Positions 28,096 to 39,191 of a DNA stretch of 64,000 nt are shown here, in pieces. The notes beneath the pieces were generated by a model that was not told where the DNA came from, searched no databases, and saw nothing but the letters and a program-made list of their open reading frames with translations. A program made the translations under genes and the position numbers. How positions within the stretch are numbered: position 1 is the stretch's first letter; every line of letters begins with the position of its first letter. Origin of the DNA: RUG721 sp040307385 (GTDB taxonomy: Bacteria > Actinomycetota > Coriobacteriia > Coriobacteriales > Atopobiaceae); contig JAWRJQ010000099.1 in assembly GCA_040307385.1 (NCBI GenBank), forward strand, positions 53,757 to 117,756. Reading direction: 5' to 3'.

Positions 28096-28120
28096 AATCT
28101 TATACAAACGCACTTAGATT
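28096..28120 (+). promoter_or_regulatory. HAIR-like operator upstream of clpB
   Basis: AATCTTATA-N7-ACTTAGATT: the right half matches the dnaK site in all nine bases, and the left half keeps AATCT at the same spacing. It fits co-regulation of clpB with the dnaK operon by HspR. Confidence 0.5.
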
Positions 28121-28200
28121 TGCTTAGCGCCTCTATGCGATGGGCATAACTCCTTTTGATATACGGCAACGCCCCTCGGGCACAGAAGGAGTGGATTTCA

Positions 28201-30780
<2,580 letters not shown>

Positions 30781-30796
30781 GCCTCAAAAGCGCGAT

Positions 30797-30825
30797 GCGC
30801 CGTGACAGACGTCACGGCGCTTTTT
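30797..30825 (+). terminator. Terminator after clpB
   Basis: GCGCCGTGAC pairs perfectly with GTCACGGCGC around AGAC, followed by TTTTTCT. The opposing gene ends right beside it. Confidence 0.9.
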
Positions 30826-31326
30826 CTATTTACGCACGCCTTCGATATGGATGAACCGTGCCCTGCGCAGCGTCAGAAATGACGACAGAGGACGGCAGTC
30901 GTCGTCGCCCGTATGGGCGGCGATACGGATGGTGTCGAAGCTCGGCGCGCCGTCGATGGAGACGATGACAGGCGTGTGGTGGAAATAATCGTGGATGGTT
31001 GCGATCTGCACGATATCGCCAGGCTCCATCTCGTCGATCGACGTCTCTGCAGCGAAGGGGCCGACGCCCCGGTTCGTGGTCAGGAAATTGTAAAGGTACT
31101 GCACGCCGGTCCAGGAAGCCGTGCGGTCGCTGGCCGTCCGGTAATACCAGCCGTAGACCGGCGTGAAGTTCATCACGCCGCTGCCCGCGAAGATGCACTG
31201 GCTGGCGAAGTTCGTGCAGTCGCCGCCGATCTCCTGAAAGTTGTAATAAGCCGGATTGCGGAAGTAAGCCCATCGGTGCGCGTAAGCGACAGCCGCCTCC
31301 CGGTCGTAAGGGACGATCTCAGGCAA
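30826..31326 (-). CDS. Amidase_6-type (NlpC/P60-like) putative amidase domain protein
   Basis: 166 residues. The motif EIGGDCTNFASQC holds the likely catalytic cysteine and resembles the putative amidase domain found in clostridial cell-wall or spore proteins, with a later PGDIVQI and histidine-containing HTPVIVS. No signal peptide is seen. The start is set at a TTG (31326) because AAGGAGG is well placed before it; the frame upstream runs into the terminator of parC. The substrate is unknown. Confidence 0.7.
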   Translation of the reverse strand: MPEIVPYDREAAVAYAHRWAYFRNPAYYNFQEIGGDCTNFASQCIFAGSGVMNFTPVYGWYYRTASDRTASWTGVQYLYNFLTTNRGVGPFAAETSIDEMEPGDIVQIATIHDYFHHTPVIVSIDGAPSFDTIRIAAHTGDDDCRPLSSFLTLRRARFIHIEGVRK

Positions 31327-31382
31327 GAGTCCCACCTCCTTTTCATTCTGGGATACTCTATGCTGTATTCGTCTCCGGCGTG

Positions 31383-31417
31383 AAAAACAGCCTCCCACAT
31401 GTCGTGAGAGGCTGTTT
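31383..31417 (-). terminator. Terminator of the parE-parC transcript
   Basis: AAACAGCCTC and GAGGCTGTTT form a stem. Read on the minus strand it is followed by TTTTT, directly after the topoisomerase subunit A gene. Confidence 0.85.
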
Positions 31418-31438
31418 CGTTCTGTAAAGGTCAGAGCT

Positions 31439-33622
31439 TTACACGTCCAGCTCCAGCTGCTTTTCCAGCGCATCTTCCTCTTTGATCAGAGCGCCGGCGC
31501 CCGGCAGGGAGCGCACGCGGTATCGCGACGGGTTTTTGATGTCCGCCTGCGCAAGGGGCAGGGCTGCCTGTACGGTCTGGCCCCGCTTGAGGGCGAAGGC
31601 GGAGACGCCCTGCGATGCGCGGGTGGACTTTGACGTGACGATGGAAGTGTCGAAGATCAGCAGTCTGCTCTGGGTATAGACAGCGATCTCGCCCTCCTCG
31701 GGCATGTGCAGCACGGCGGCCAGCGGCGACTTGTTGCTGAACGCGCCCGTCAGACGGCGGCGGTTCGACTTGGTATCGTACGTCTTCGTCTCGATCTTCG
31801 CCAGTTTGCCGTTCTCGAACAGATAGATTATGTGGCCGCTGTAATCACCGGGCAGGAACATGAATACGGGCGCTTCGCCCTCGTCCATGCCCAACTTCTG
31901 AGGCAGGTAATCGCCCAGGACGCTGGCCTTCAGATCGTCGAACTCGTGCAGCCGCGTCTTGTAGGCCTGCGCCTTGTTGGTCAGGAAAATGATCTCCTGC
32001 TTGTTGCTGGCCTGCAGCGTCAGACGCAGGCCGTCGCCCTCCTTGTATTTCTGCTCGCTGCCCATGCGCAATGACAGCGGCGTGATCTTCTTGAAATAGC
32101 CCTCCCTGGACAGGAAGATCGAAACAGGGTAGTCCTCGATGTTCTCGGTCTCGTCGTACTGCTCGATCTCATGCTCGAAGATGATGGCTGATTTACGCTG
32201 AGTGGGATACTTCTTGATGATCTTCTCCAGCTCGTCGATGATCAGCGCGCGGACTTTTTTGTTGTCCGCCAGCAAGCCATTGAGGCGCTTGATGTCCTTT
32301 TCGAGGTTGTCCACCTCGGTCAGTCGGTTTAGGATGTGCTCCTTGTTGATGTTGCGCAGCTTGATCTCGGCGATGAACTCCGCCTGATCCTGATCGATGC
32401 CGAAGCCCATCATCAGGTTGGGGATGACCTCGGCGTCCTCCTCGGTCTCGCGGATGATGGCGATGGCGCGGTCGATGTCGAGCAGGATCTTCTTGAGGCC
32501 CAGCAGCAGGTGCAGCCGCGCCTCCTTTTTCGACAGGTCGAAATGGATGCGGCGCTTGACGCATTCCGTGCGCCAGGCGCTCCACTCCTCCAGGATCTCG
32601 CGCACGCCCATGACCCGCGGCGTGCCGCCGATCAGCACGTTGAAGTTGCAGGAGAAGCTGTCGGTCAGCGGGGTCAGCTTCATCAGCTTCTGCATCAGCT
32701 TGTCGGGATCGACGCCGGACTTGATGTCAATGGCGATCTTCAGGCCGTTCAGACCAGTTTCGTCGCGGACGTCCGAGACCTCCTTGAGCTTGCCGGCCTT
32801 GATCAGCTCGGTCATCTTGTCGATGATCGCCTCTGCGGTGGCCGTGTAGGGGATCTGCGTGACCTCGATGATGCGCTCCTTCTTGAGGTAATTCCACACG
32901 GACCGCACCTTGAAGGACCCGCGGCCCGTGGCGTAGATCTCCTCCATCTGACTGCGGTTGAAGATGATCTCGCCGCCCGTGGGGAAGTCGGGGGCGGGGA
33001 GGGTGGAGAGGATATCGTGTTCCGGGTTTTTCAGCAGCTCAATGGTCGTGCGGCATACCTCGTTGAGGTCGAAGCCGCAGATGTTGCAGGCCATGCCCAC
33101 CGCAATGCCCAGATTGGGGTTGACGAGGATATTGGGGAACGCCGTGGGCAGCAGCAGCGGCTCCTTCATCTTGCCGTCGTAGTTGTCGACGAAATCGACG
33201 GAATCGTTGTCGATGTCGGCGAACAGCTCATTGCAGATCTTGTCCAGCTTGACCTCCGTGTAGCGCGGGGCGGCGTATTCCATATCGCGGGAATACACCT
33301 TGCCGAAATTGCCCTTCGATTCGACGAACGGCACCAGCAGCGACTCGTTGCCTCGGGTCAGACGGACCATCGTCTCATAGATGGCCGCGTCGCCGTGGGG
33401 ATTGAGCTTCATGGTCTGACCCACCACGTTGGCGCTCTTTGTCAGATTGCCGCCCAGAAGACCCATTTTGTACATGGTGTACAGCAGCTTGCGGTGGCTG
33501 GGCTTGAAGCCGTCGATCTCCGGCAGGGCGCGGGAGACGATGACGCTCATGGCGTAGGGCATATAGTTGCTCTCCAGCGTCTCCACGATGGGCTGTTCCA
33601 GATAATAGTCTTTTTTTGCCAT
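31439..33622 (-). CDS. parC: Type II topoisomerase subunit A (ParC-like)
   Basis: 727 residues. The breakage-reunion domain has its catalytic tyrosine at Y121 (AAPRYTEV), then a coiled coil and a C-terminal beta-pinwheel of about 230 residues without a GyrA box, so topoisomerase IV is favoured over gyrase. In the quinolone region the motif reads NPHGDAAIYE, with Ala where most enzymes have Ser and Glu for Asp. The partner ATPase subunit ends 11 bases upstream. It decatenates chromosomes in the cytoplasm. It is divergent from textbook ParC. Confidence 0.85.
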   Translation of the reverse strand: MAKKDYYLEQPIVETLESNYMPYAMSVIVSRALPEIDGFKPSHRKLLYTMYKMGLLGGNLTKSANVVGQTMKLNPHGDAAIYETMVRLTRGNESLLVPFVESKGNFGKVYSRDMEYAAPRYTEVKLDKICNELFADIDNDSVDFVDNYDGKMKEPLLLPTAFPNILVNPNLGIAVGMACNICGFDLNEVCRTTIELLKNPEHDILSTLPAPDFPTGGEIIFNRSQMEEIYATGRGSFKVRSVWNYLKKERIIEVTQIPYTATAEAIIDKMTELIKAGKLKEVSDVRDETGLNGLKIAIDIKSGVDPDKLMQKLMKLTPLTDSFSCNFNVLIGGTPRVMGVREILEEWSAWRTECVKRRIHFDLSKKEARLHLLLGLKKILLDIDRAIAIIRETEEDAEVIPNLMMGFGIDQDQAEFIAEIKLRNINKEHILNRLTEVDNLEKDIKRLNGLLADNKKVRALIIDELEKIIKKYPTQRKSAIIFEHEIEQYDETENIEDYPVSIFLSREGYFKKITPLSLRMGSEQKYKEGDGLRLTLQASNKQEIIFLTNKAQAYKTRLHEFDDLKASVLGDYLPQKLGMDEGEAPVFMFLPGDYSGHIIYLFENGKLAKIETKTYDTKSNRRRLTGAFSNKSPLAAVLHMPEEGEIAVYTQSRLLIFDTSIVTSKSTRASQGVSAFALKRGQTVQAALPLAQADIKNPSRYRVRSLPGAGALIKEEDALEKQLELDV

Positions 33623-33632
33623 GGCTTAGCTC

Positions 33633-35630
33633 CTAACTGATATCGGCCATTTCGAGATAGCGCGCGCCATTTTCGGCGATGAAGTCCTTGCGCCCCGTCA
33701 GGTTGTCGCCCAGCAGCACGTCGAACATCCGGGCCGTGGCCTCGGCGTCGGCGGGCATGACCTTGATCAGCCTGCGGGTCTCGGGGTTCATGGTCGTCTC
33801 CCACATCATCTCGGGCTCGTTTTCGCCCAGGCCCTTGGAACGCATGATCTCGACCTTTTTGCCCTCCAGCTTTTTGAGGATGTCGTCGCGCTCCTTTTCG
33901 GTGTAGGCGAAGTAGGATTTGTTTTTGTAAACGATCTCGAACAGCGGCGTTTCCGCGATGTAGACGTACCCCTCCTCGATCAGCTTCGGCGCGAGGCGGT
34001 AGATCATCGTCAGCAGCAGCGTCCTGATCTGGAAGCCGTCGTAGTCGGCGTCGGTGCAGAAGATGACTTTGCTCCAACGCAGACTGTCCAGATCGAAGGT
34101 GGCCATCTCCTTGTTCTTGCTCTTGACCTCCACGCCGCAGCCCAGGACCTTGATCAGGTCGGTGATGATCTCGCTTTTGAAGATGCGGTCGTAGTCGGCC
34201 TTGAGGCAGTTGAGGATCTTGCCGCGGATGGGCATGATGGCCTGGAAATCGGGATCGCGGCCCTGCTTGCAGGAGCCGAGGGCGGAGTTGCCCTCCACGA
34301 TATACAGCTCCCGGCGGCTGACGTCCTTGGTGCGGCAGTCGGCAAAGCGCTGCACGCGGGTCAGCACGTCCATGCCGCCCGACAGCTTCTTTTTCAGGTT
34401 GAGGCGTGTTTTCTCCGCCTGTTCGCGGGAACGCTTGTTGACGAGGACCTGGTCGCAGATCTTGTCGGCCTCGGCCTTGTTTTCGATGAAATAGATCTCC
34501 AGCGTCGAGCGCAGGAAGTCGGTCATCATGTCCTGAATGAACTTGTTGGTGATGGCCTTCTTCGTCTGGTTCTCATAGGAGGTATAGGTGGAAAAGCCGT
34601 TGGTGATCAGGATCAGAGAGTCGGAAATATCGTTGAACTTGATCTTCGGCTCGTTCTTCTGGTACTTGTTGCTCTGCTTGATGTAGGCGTCGATGGCCGA
34701 GACGAAGGCCGAGCGAGCCGCCTTGTCGGGCGAGCCGCCGTGCTCCAGGAAGGAGGAGTTGTGATAATACTCGATGACGGGATTGGCATTGCAGAAGCAG
34801 AAGGCCACCTCAGCCTTGACCTTGTACTCCGGCTTGTCCTCGCGGTCGCGGCCGGTCTTTTCGGTCCTGGCGTACTGCACTGACGTCAGCGCGTCAAGCC
34901 CTGCCAGCTCGCCGACGTAGTCGACGATGCCGTTCTCATAGCAGAAGGTTTGCTCCTCAAACTTGTTCTTTTCCGTCTCGATGCGCAGAATGAAGGTGAG
35001 GCCCGGATTGACGATGGCCTGCTTTTTGATCACGTCCGCGAAATACTCATAGGGGATGCTGATGTCCGTAAAGACGTCGATATCGGGCAGAAAATGCTGG
35101 ACCGTGCCCGTGCGCCTGCCGGAATAAGGCTCGCGCTGGAGCTTGTCCTTGCCGGGCGTCATGTTCTCGCCGCGCTCGAAATGAAGGGAGTATTTGAATC
35201 CGTCACGGTAGGAGGTGACGTCCATGTAACGGGAGGCGTACTGCGTGGCGCAGGCGCCGAGACCGTTGAGGCCGAGAGAATACTCATAGCTCTCGCCGTC
35301 GGTGTTCGAATACTTGCCGCCGGCGTACAGCTCACAGTAGACCAGCTCCCAGTTGAAGCGCTTCTCCTTCTCGTTGTAGTCAAGGGGAATGCCGCGGCCG
35401 AAGTCCTCGACCTCGATGGAGCGGTCCTGATAGACGGTGATATTGATCTTGGTGCCGAAGCCCTCGCGGGCCTCGTCGATGGAGTTGGAAAGGATCTCGA
35501 AAAAGGCGTGTTCGCAGCCCTCGATGGAATCGGAGCCGAAGATGACGCCCGGGCGCTTGCGCACACGATCCGCGCCCTTGAGGGCGGAGATGCTTTCGTT
35601 GCCGTAAGACGGCTTTGCGGTTTTTGCCAT
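33633..35630 (-). CDS. parE: Type II topoisomerase ATPase subunit B (ParE-like)
   Basis: 665 residues. GHKL ATPase domain with NSIDEA and GRGIPL in the first 120 residues, then a transducer domain, a TOPRIM domain with VEGNSALGSCKQGRD and TDADYDGFQIRTLL, and a C-terminal tail. The metal-binding DADYDG is intact, but the first motif reads EGNSALGS where EGDSAGGS is usual. Forms the A2B2 enzyme with the next gene. It is transcribed as parE-parC, diverging from the DUF2508-bofA pair. Confidence 0.86.
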   Translation of the reverse strand: MAKTAKPSYGNESISALKGADRVRKRPGVIFGSDSIEGCEHAFFEILSNSIDEAREGFGTKINITVYQDRSIEVEDFGRGIPLDYNEKEKRFNWELVYCELYAGGKYSNTDGESYEYSLGLNGLGACATQYASRYMDVTSYRDGFKYSLHFERGENMTPGKDKLQREPYSGRRTGTVQHFLPDIDVFTDISIPYEYFADVIKKQAIVNPGLTFILRIETEKNKFEEQTFCYENGIVDYVGELAGLDALTSVQYARTEKTGRDREDKPEYKVKAEVAFCFCNANPVIEYYHNSSFLEHGGSPDKAARSAFVSAIDAYIKQSNKYQKNEPKIKFNDISDSLILITNGFSTYTSYENQTKKAITNKFIQDMMTDFLRSTLEIYFIENKAEADKICDQVLVNKRSREQAEKTRLNLKKKLSGGMDVLTRVQRFADCRTKDVSRRELYIVEGNSALGSCKQGRDPDFQAIMPIRGKILNCLKADYDRIFKSEIITDLIKVLGCGVEVKSKNKEMATFDLDSLRWSKVIFCTDADYDGFQIRTLLLTMIYRLAPKLIEEGYVYIAETPLFEIVYKNKSYFAYTEKERDDILKKLEGKKVEIMRSKGLGENEPEMMWETTMNPETRRLIKVMPADAEATARMFDVLLGDNLTGRKDFIAENGARYLEMADIS

Positions 35631-35722
35631 GGATGACCTCCGTAGCTGGAAAGGTTATTTCTTGCATGTACGGCAATACTTTATCATATATATGCAGTAA
35701 TAAACCGGACAGGAGAGATGGT

Positions 35723-35962
35723 ATGATGCTGGGCAGACGAAAAAGGGAGACAGTCAGGACCGAGGAACAGGCGCTGCTGGAGGACCTGTTCGCCGCGAAG
35801 AGCCAGCTGGACGACGCCCGCAGGAAGTTCGACTACGTCACCGAGCCGGAGATGGTGGCCTCCTGCATCTACCAGATGCACGCTCTGCAGGAGCGGTATT
35901 CCTACCTGCTGTCACGGGTGCGGGAGCAGGAGCTGACGGGAGCGCTTCGATGGAGAGGGTGA
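35723..35962 (+). CDS. DUF2508 protein (YaaL-like)
   Basis: 79 residues, charged and helical (LEDLFAAKSQLDDARRKFDY, then LQERYSYLLSRVREQE). In Firmicutes such genes lie just before bofA, as here, where the two overlap by 13 bases. Function unknown. The ATG at 35723 has AGGAG seven bases upstream. Confidence 0.75.
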   Translation: MMLGRRKRETVRTEEQALLEDLFAAKSQLDDARRKFDYVTEPEMVASCIYQMHALQERYSYLLSRVREQELTGALRWRG

Positions 35963-36195
35963 CGCTCGTCCTGCTGATGGGGCTAGGCGCCTGGGCAGTC
36001 GTGTGGCTTCTTGGGAAGCCGCTGCGCCTGCTGCTGCGGGTCGCGGTGGGCTCAGGCGTCCTCTGGCTGTTCGACAGCCTGTGCGGCCGGTTCGGCGTGC
36101 GCCTTGGCCTCAACGGGATCAATGCCTACGTCGTGGGATTGGGAGGCCCCTTCGGCCTGACGGCGCTGCTGCTTCTGCGCTGGATGAGCCTTTAG
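35950..36195 (+). CDS. bofA: BofA-family membrane protein (pro-sigma-K processing inhibitor)
   Basis: 81 residues with two membrane helices and the family-type end GLNGINAYVVGLGGPFGLTALLLL. In Bacillus BofA holds the SpoIVFB protease inactive in the forespore membrane until a signal arrives. Its presence suggests a spore-forming lineage. Its 3' 144 bases overlap the opposing ttcA gene, which is unusual. Confidence 0.75.
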   Translation: MERVTLVLLMGLGAWAVVWLLGKPLRLLLRVAVGSGVLWLFDSLCGRFGVRLGLNGINAYVVGLGGPFGLTALLLLRWMSL

Positions 36196-36921
36196 CCATT
36201 CTGCCCGCGGATCGATGGGGGCCCAGCCTTCCAGCGGGTACCGCTGCATGGCGCCGAAGATGTGCTCCCGCAGGCCGCGGTACTGCTTTTCCAGCGACCG
36301 CACCAGCGTCTTAATCTCTTCGCGCCGCGTCTCCTTGTCGGCCGGGCAGGTGCTTTTGCAGATCGGCAGCGCCTGACGTGATGCGAACCGGACGATCTCG
36401 CTCTCTTTCATATAGAGCAGCGGCCGGATCACGGTGAGCCCCGTGCGCTCCAGATGGGTCACCGGCTCGAAGCAGCTGATGCGCCCTTCGTAAAACAAAG
36501 ACAGGAGGAACGTCTCCACTGCGTCGTCGAAGTGATGACCCAGCGCCACCTTGCTGCACCCCAGCGATACGCCCGCGTCGTTGAGCGCCCCGCGCCGCAG
36601 CTTTGCGCACAGCGCGCAGGGGTTCTTTTCCTTCCGCACGTCAAAGACGATCTGACGGATCTGCGTTGGAACGATCGTATACCGCACGCCGATCGTCTCA
36701 CAGAACTGCGCGATGGGGGAGAAGTCGTCGTGACCGCCCATATCGAGAGTGATCGCCTCCAGAGTGAACCGTCGCGGATAAAACTCCCGCAGCGCGCTCA
36801 TCAGAAGGAGCAGCGTCAGTGAGTCCTTCCCGCCGGAAACGCCGACCGCGATTCGGTCGCCGTCGCCGATCATCTGATATTGATCTGTGCATTGCCTGAG
36901 ATAAGACAGCATCTTTTGCAT
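36052..36921 (-). CDS. ttcA: TtcA-family tRNA 2-thiolation ATPase
   Basis: 289 residues of the PP-loop family: SGGKDS at 30-35, the paired cysteines CALC near 103, and further cysteines in CKSTCPAD. TtcA-type enzymes bind a 4Fe-4S cluster and thiolate cytidine 32 of some tRNAs; the close TilS family lacks these cysteines. The last 40 or so residues (Ala, Gln, Glu-rich) are coded opposite bofA and may be a chance extension. Confidence 0.8.
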   Translation of the reverse strand: MQKMLSYLRQCTDQYQMIGDGDRIAVGVSGGKDSLTLLLLMSALREFYPRRFTLEAITLDMGGHDDFSPIAQFCETIGVRYTIVPTQIRQIVFDVRKEKNPCALCAKLRRGALNDAGVSLGCSKVALGHHFDDAVETFLLSLFYEGRISCFEPVTHLERTGLTVIRPLLYMKESEIVRFASRQALPICKSTCPADKETRREEIKTLVRSLEKQYRGLREHIFGAMQRYPLEGWAPIDPRAEWLKAHPAQKQQRRQAEGASQSHDVGIDPVEAKAHAEPAAQAVEQPEDA

Positions 36922-36980
36922 GGCAGTCGCTCCGTCGCAGATTACACTATATCATATCACGTTTTTCGCTTTTTGGCAAA

Positions 36981-37016
36981 ACAAAATCCCGCCGGACGAT
37001 CCGGCGGGATTTTGTT
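36981..37016 (-). terminator. Terminator after the Crp/Fnr gene
   Basis: AAAATCCCGCCGG pairs with CCGGCGGGATTTT around a five-base loop. T-rich on both strands, so it may act both ways. Confidence 0.9.
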
Positions 37017-37037
37017 ATAGAAAGGGGGGATGAATGG

Positions 37038-37733
37038 TTACGTGTTGGCCGACTGCGCCATGAAATCGTTGTAGCCGTCGACGCTGACCTGAGAGCGGCG
37101 GTTGATGATGCGCAGGAAACCGTCGTCGCACAGCTCGTTGATCAGCTTGCTGATGGTGACGCGGGCGCTGCCCACGGCGGCGGCCAGCTCGTTGTGCGTC
37201 AGCTTGCCGTCCAGGCAGAACCACTTGCCGTCCTCGGAGAGGGAAGCGCCCTCTACCTGAGAGCAGTAGATGCGCATGAGGCGTGTTTTGCAGGAATTGA
37301 AGGAGAGGTTGCCGATCTCAGCCGTGAGATAATCGTGCATGACGCCCAGCAGCTTCAGGATATACGATGCCAGACCGGGGTCGGAAGCCAGCAACTGCAG
37401 GTATTCCTTCCGGGGGATGCGCCAGATCTCGCTGCGGTCCAGGGCGTAGACAGAGATCGCTTCGTCCCGCGGATCGCCGGGGAAGATATTGCCGAAGAAC
37501 CAGCCGGGCTGAAGCTGATACAGCAGTTTTTCTGTATTTTCACCCGTCATCACGTGATACGTGCCGCCGGATTTGATATAATAGACGCTGGAAAAGTCCT
37601 CCTGCAGGTTGGAAATAAGCTGCTTGCCGGAATACTCTATCGGCGTAGCGAAAGGCATCACGGCTTGCTCCACGGCTTCAGTACTTTCAAAGGACGCAGG
37701 TGAAAGCAGCATAGATCGGATCGTTGTGTTCAA
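37038..37733 (-). CDS. Crp/Fnr-family transcription regulator
   Basis: 231 residues: an N-terminal cyclic-nucleotide-binding fold (GGTYHVM, GWFFGNIFPGD) and a C-terminal winged helix with LTHNELAAAVGSARVTISKL. No FNR-type N-terminal cysteine cluster is seen, so the signal is unknown. A TTG at 37733 is taken as start because a perfect GAGGAGG stands before it; the ATG at 37760 lacks one. Two perfect palindromes upstream are likely binding sites, so self-regulation is probable. Confidence 0.82.
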   Translation of the reverse strand: MNTTIRSMLLSPASFESTEAVEQAVMPFATPIEYSGKQLISNLQEDFSSVYYIKSGGTYHVMTGENTEKLLYQLQPGWFFGNIFPGDPRDEAISVYALDRSEIWRIPRKEYLQLLASDPGLASYILKLLGVMHDYLTAEIGNLSFNSCKTRLMRIYCSQVEGASLSEDGKWFCLDGKLTHNELAAAVGSARVTISKLINELCDDGFLRIINRRSQVSVDGYNDFMAQSANT

Positions 37734-37777
37734 ACCGGAAACCTCCTCATAATAAATCATATTACTGTAATTTTATC

Positions 37778-37809
37778 ATTCGCAAGTTGCGAATACAATT
37801 TGCAAATTG
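37778..37809. promoter_or_regulatory. Tandem palindromes upstream of the Crp/Fnr gene
   Basis: ATTCGCAAGTTGCGAAT (37778-37794) and CAATTTGCAAATTG (37796-37809) are both perfect palindromes, one base apart, 45-76 bases before the TTG start. TATAAT follows at 37812-37817 on the plus strand. Confidence 0.6.
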
Positions 37810-37994
37810 CATATAATTTGAAGTTGACGCTGGTCATTTTCACTAATTAAATTAGTAAAGGGGGTAAACAAGAAACTGGTATTTTATATGAGCAGAAAAA
37901 ATGATTTGGGTTTTCAGAAAACGGGAGAAAACAAGAGAAAATCGGCGAAAATCAAAGTACTCAAAATATAATTCGATTTTTGTGAAAAAAGTTG

Positions 37995-38023
37995 TTGACA
38001 AGGGGTTGGCAGCTGACTATAAT
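37995..38023 (+). promoter_or_regulatory. Consensus sigma-A promoter of rplM-rpsI
   Basis: TTGACA (37995-38000) and TATAAT (38018-38023) with exact 17-base spacing. The 337-base space from the Crp/Fnr gene holds this promoter and the palindromes, and otherwise is AT-rich without a gene. Confidence 0.9.
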
Positions 38024-38070
38024 GATGGAGCTGAACAAATTATTTGTTACTATAAAACGGAGGAACCATC

Positions 38071-38502
38071 ATGTCCACATTTATGGCAAAGCCCGAAAAG
38101 ATCGAGCGCAAGTGGTATGTCATCGATGCCGCCGGCAAGCCTCTCGGCAGAACGGCCGCTCTGGCTGCCACGCTCCTGAAGGGCAAGCACAAGGTCGACT
38201 TCACCCCGCATGCCGACTGCGGCGATTACGTCATCATCGTCAACGCCGACAAGGCCGTGCTGACCGGCAAGAAGCTGACCCAGAAGTATTACCGCACCCA
38301 TTCCGGCTACGCCGGAGGCCTCAAGGAGACCCAGTATTCCCGCCTGATGGCTACGAAGCCCCAGCTGGCTATGAAGCTGGCCGTCAAGGGCATGCTCCCC
38401 AAGAGCACCGTCGGCCGTTGGTCGCTCGGCAGACTGAAGGTCTATGCCGGTCCTGAGCACAAGCAGCAGGCCCAGAAGCCCGAGTTCTGGGCAGCCGAAT
38501 AA
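38071..38502 (+). CDS. rplM: 50S ribosomal protein L13
   Basis: 143 residues with KWYVIDAAGKPLGRTAALAA and the GMLPKSTVGRWSLGRLKVY block. An early large-subunit assembly protein. ACGGAGGAACC precedes the ATG. Codons (many CTG, AAG and CGC mixed) differ from the ribosomal genes at 12-22 kb. Pairs with rpsI, as in most bacteria. Confidence 0.97.
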   Translation: MSTFMAKPEKIERKWYVIDAAGKPLGRTAALAATLLKGKHKVDFTPHADCGDYVIIVNADKAVLTGKKLTQKYYRTHSGYAGGLKETQYSRLMATKPQLAMKLAVKGMLPKSTVGRWSLGRLKVYAGPEHKQQAQKPEFWAAE

Positions 38503-38516
38503 GGAGGGAACTGACA

Positions 38517-38921
38517 ATGTATACACCGAAGAAAGCGTATTTTTACGGCACCGGCAGGAGAAAGAGCTCCATCGCCAGAGTTAAGCTGATCCCCAACGGG
38601 ACCGGCGTCGTCACCATCAACAACAGGACCCTCGACAACTATTTCGGCCTCGAGACCCTGAAGTTCATCGTCAAGCAGCCCCTGGAGCTCCTCGGCCTGA
38701 CCGAGAAGTTCGATGTGGACGTCAAGGTCCAGGGCGGCGGCTTCACCGGCCAGGCCGGCGCCATCCGTCTGGGCATCGCCAAGGCCCTGCTGCTGGCTGA
38801 CGCTGAGTATCGTCCCCAGCTGAAGAAGGCCGGCTTCCTGACCCGCGACTCCAGAATGAAAGAGCGTAAAAAGTACGGCCTCAAGGCGGCTCGTCGCGCT
38901 CCGCAGTTCTCCAAGCGTTAA
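38517..38921 (+). CDS. rpsI: 30S ribosomal protein S9
   Basis: 134 residues. GTGRRKSSIARVKLIPNGTG near the start and the conserved C-terminal RAPQFSKR tail, which touches P-site tRNA. AAGGAGGG before the ATG; 14 bases after rplM. Confidence 0.98.
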   Translation: MYTPKKAYFYGTGRRKSSIARVKLIPNGTGVVTINNRTLDNYFGLETLKFIVKQPLELLGLTEKFDVDVKVQGGGFTGQAGAIRLGIAKALLLADAEYRPQLKKAGFLTRDSRMKERKKYGLKAARRAPQFSKR

Positions 38922-38941
38922 TCGAGACTTCAGAATGCCCC

Positions 38942-38980
38942 AAAACCCCGGAACCATGCGGTTTTCCGGGGTTTTTCTTT
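38942..38980 (+). terminator. Terminator after rpsI
   Basis: AAAACCCCGGAA pairs with TTCCGGGGTTTT, then TTCTTTTT. Confidence 0.92.
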
Positions 38981-39191
38981 TTATTGTGTTCTGACTCAAC
39001 TTGACCCAGCCAAATCACTTTTATTGGTACAACTCCCTTTTTTCGTCTTTATAGGACAACTACAGGACAACCACGGGAACTTCTTTTAGGCATCTTTGGA
39101 TAACAATATCGGCGCTTATCCTGCTTACCTCTTTCATTTGAAACGGTTTGTCACAACGTGAAGTAAAGAAAACCGAATAAAACCATCCTGT
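38981..39191. other. Gene-free stretch
   Basis: AT-rich sequence with stops in all frames and a small AGGACAACTACAGGACAACC direct repeat near 39052-39071. I see no RNA gene or clear promoter. It leads into the decayed fragment that follows. Confidence 0.5.
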
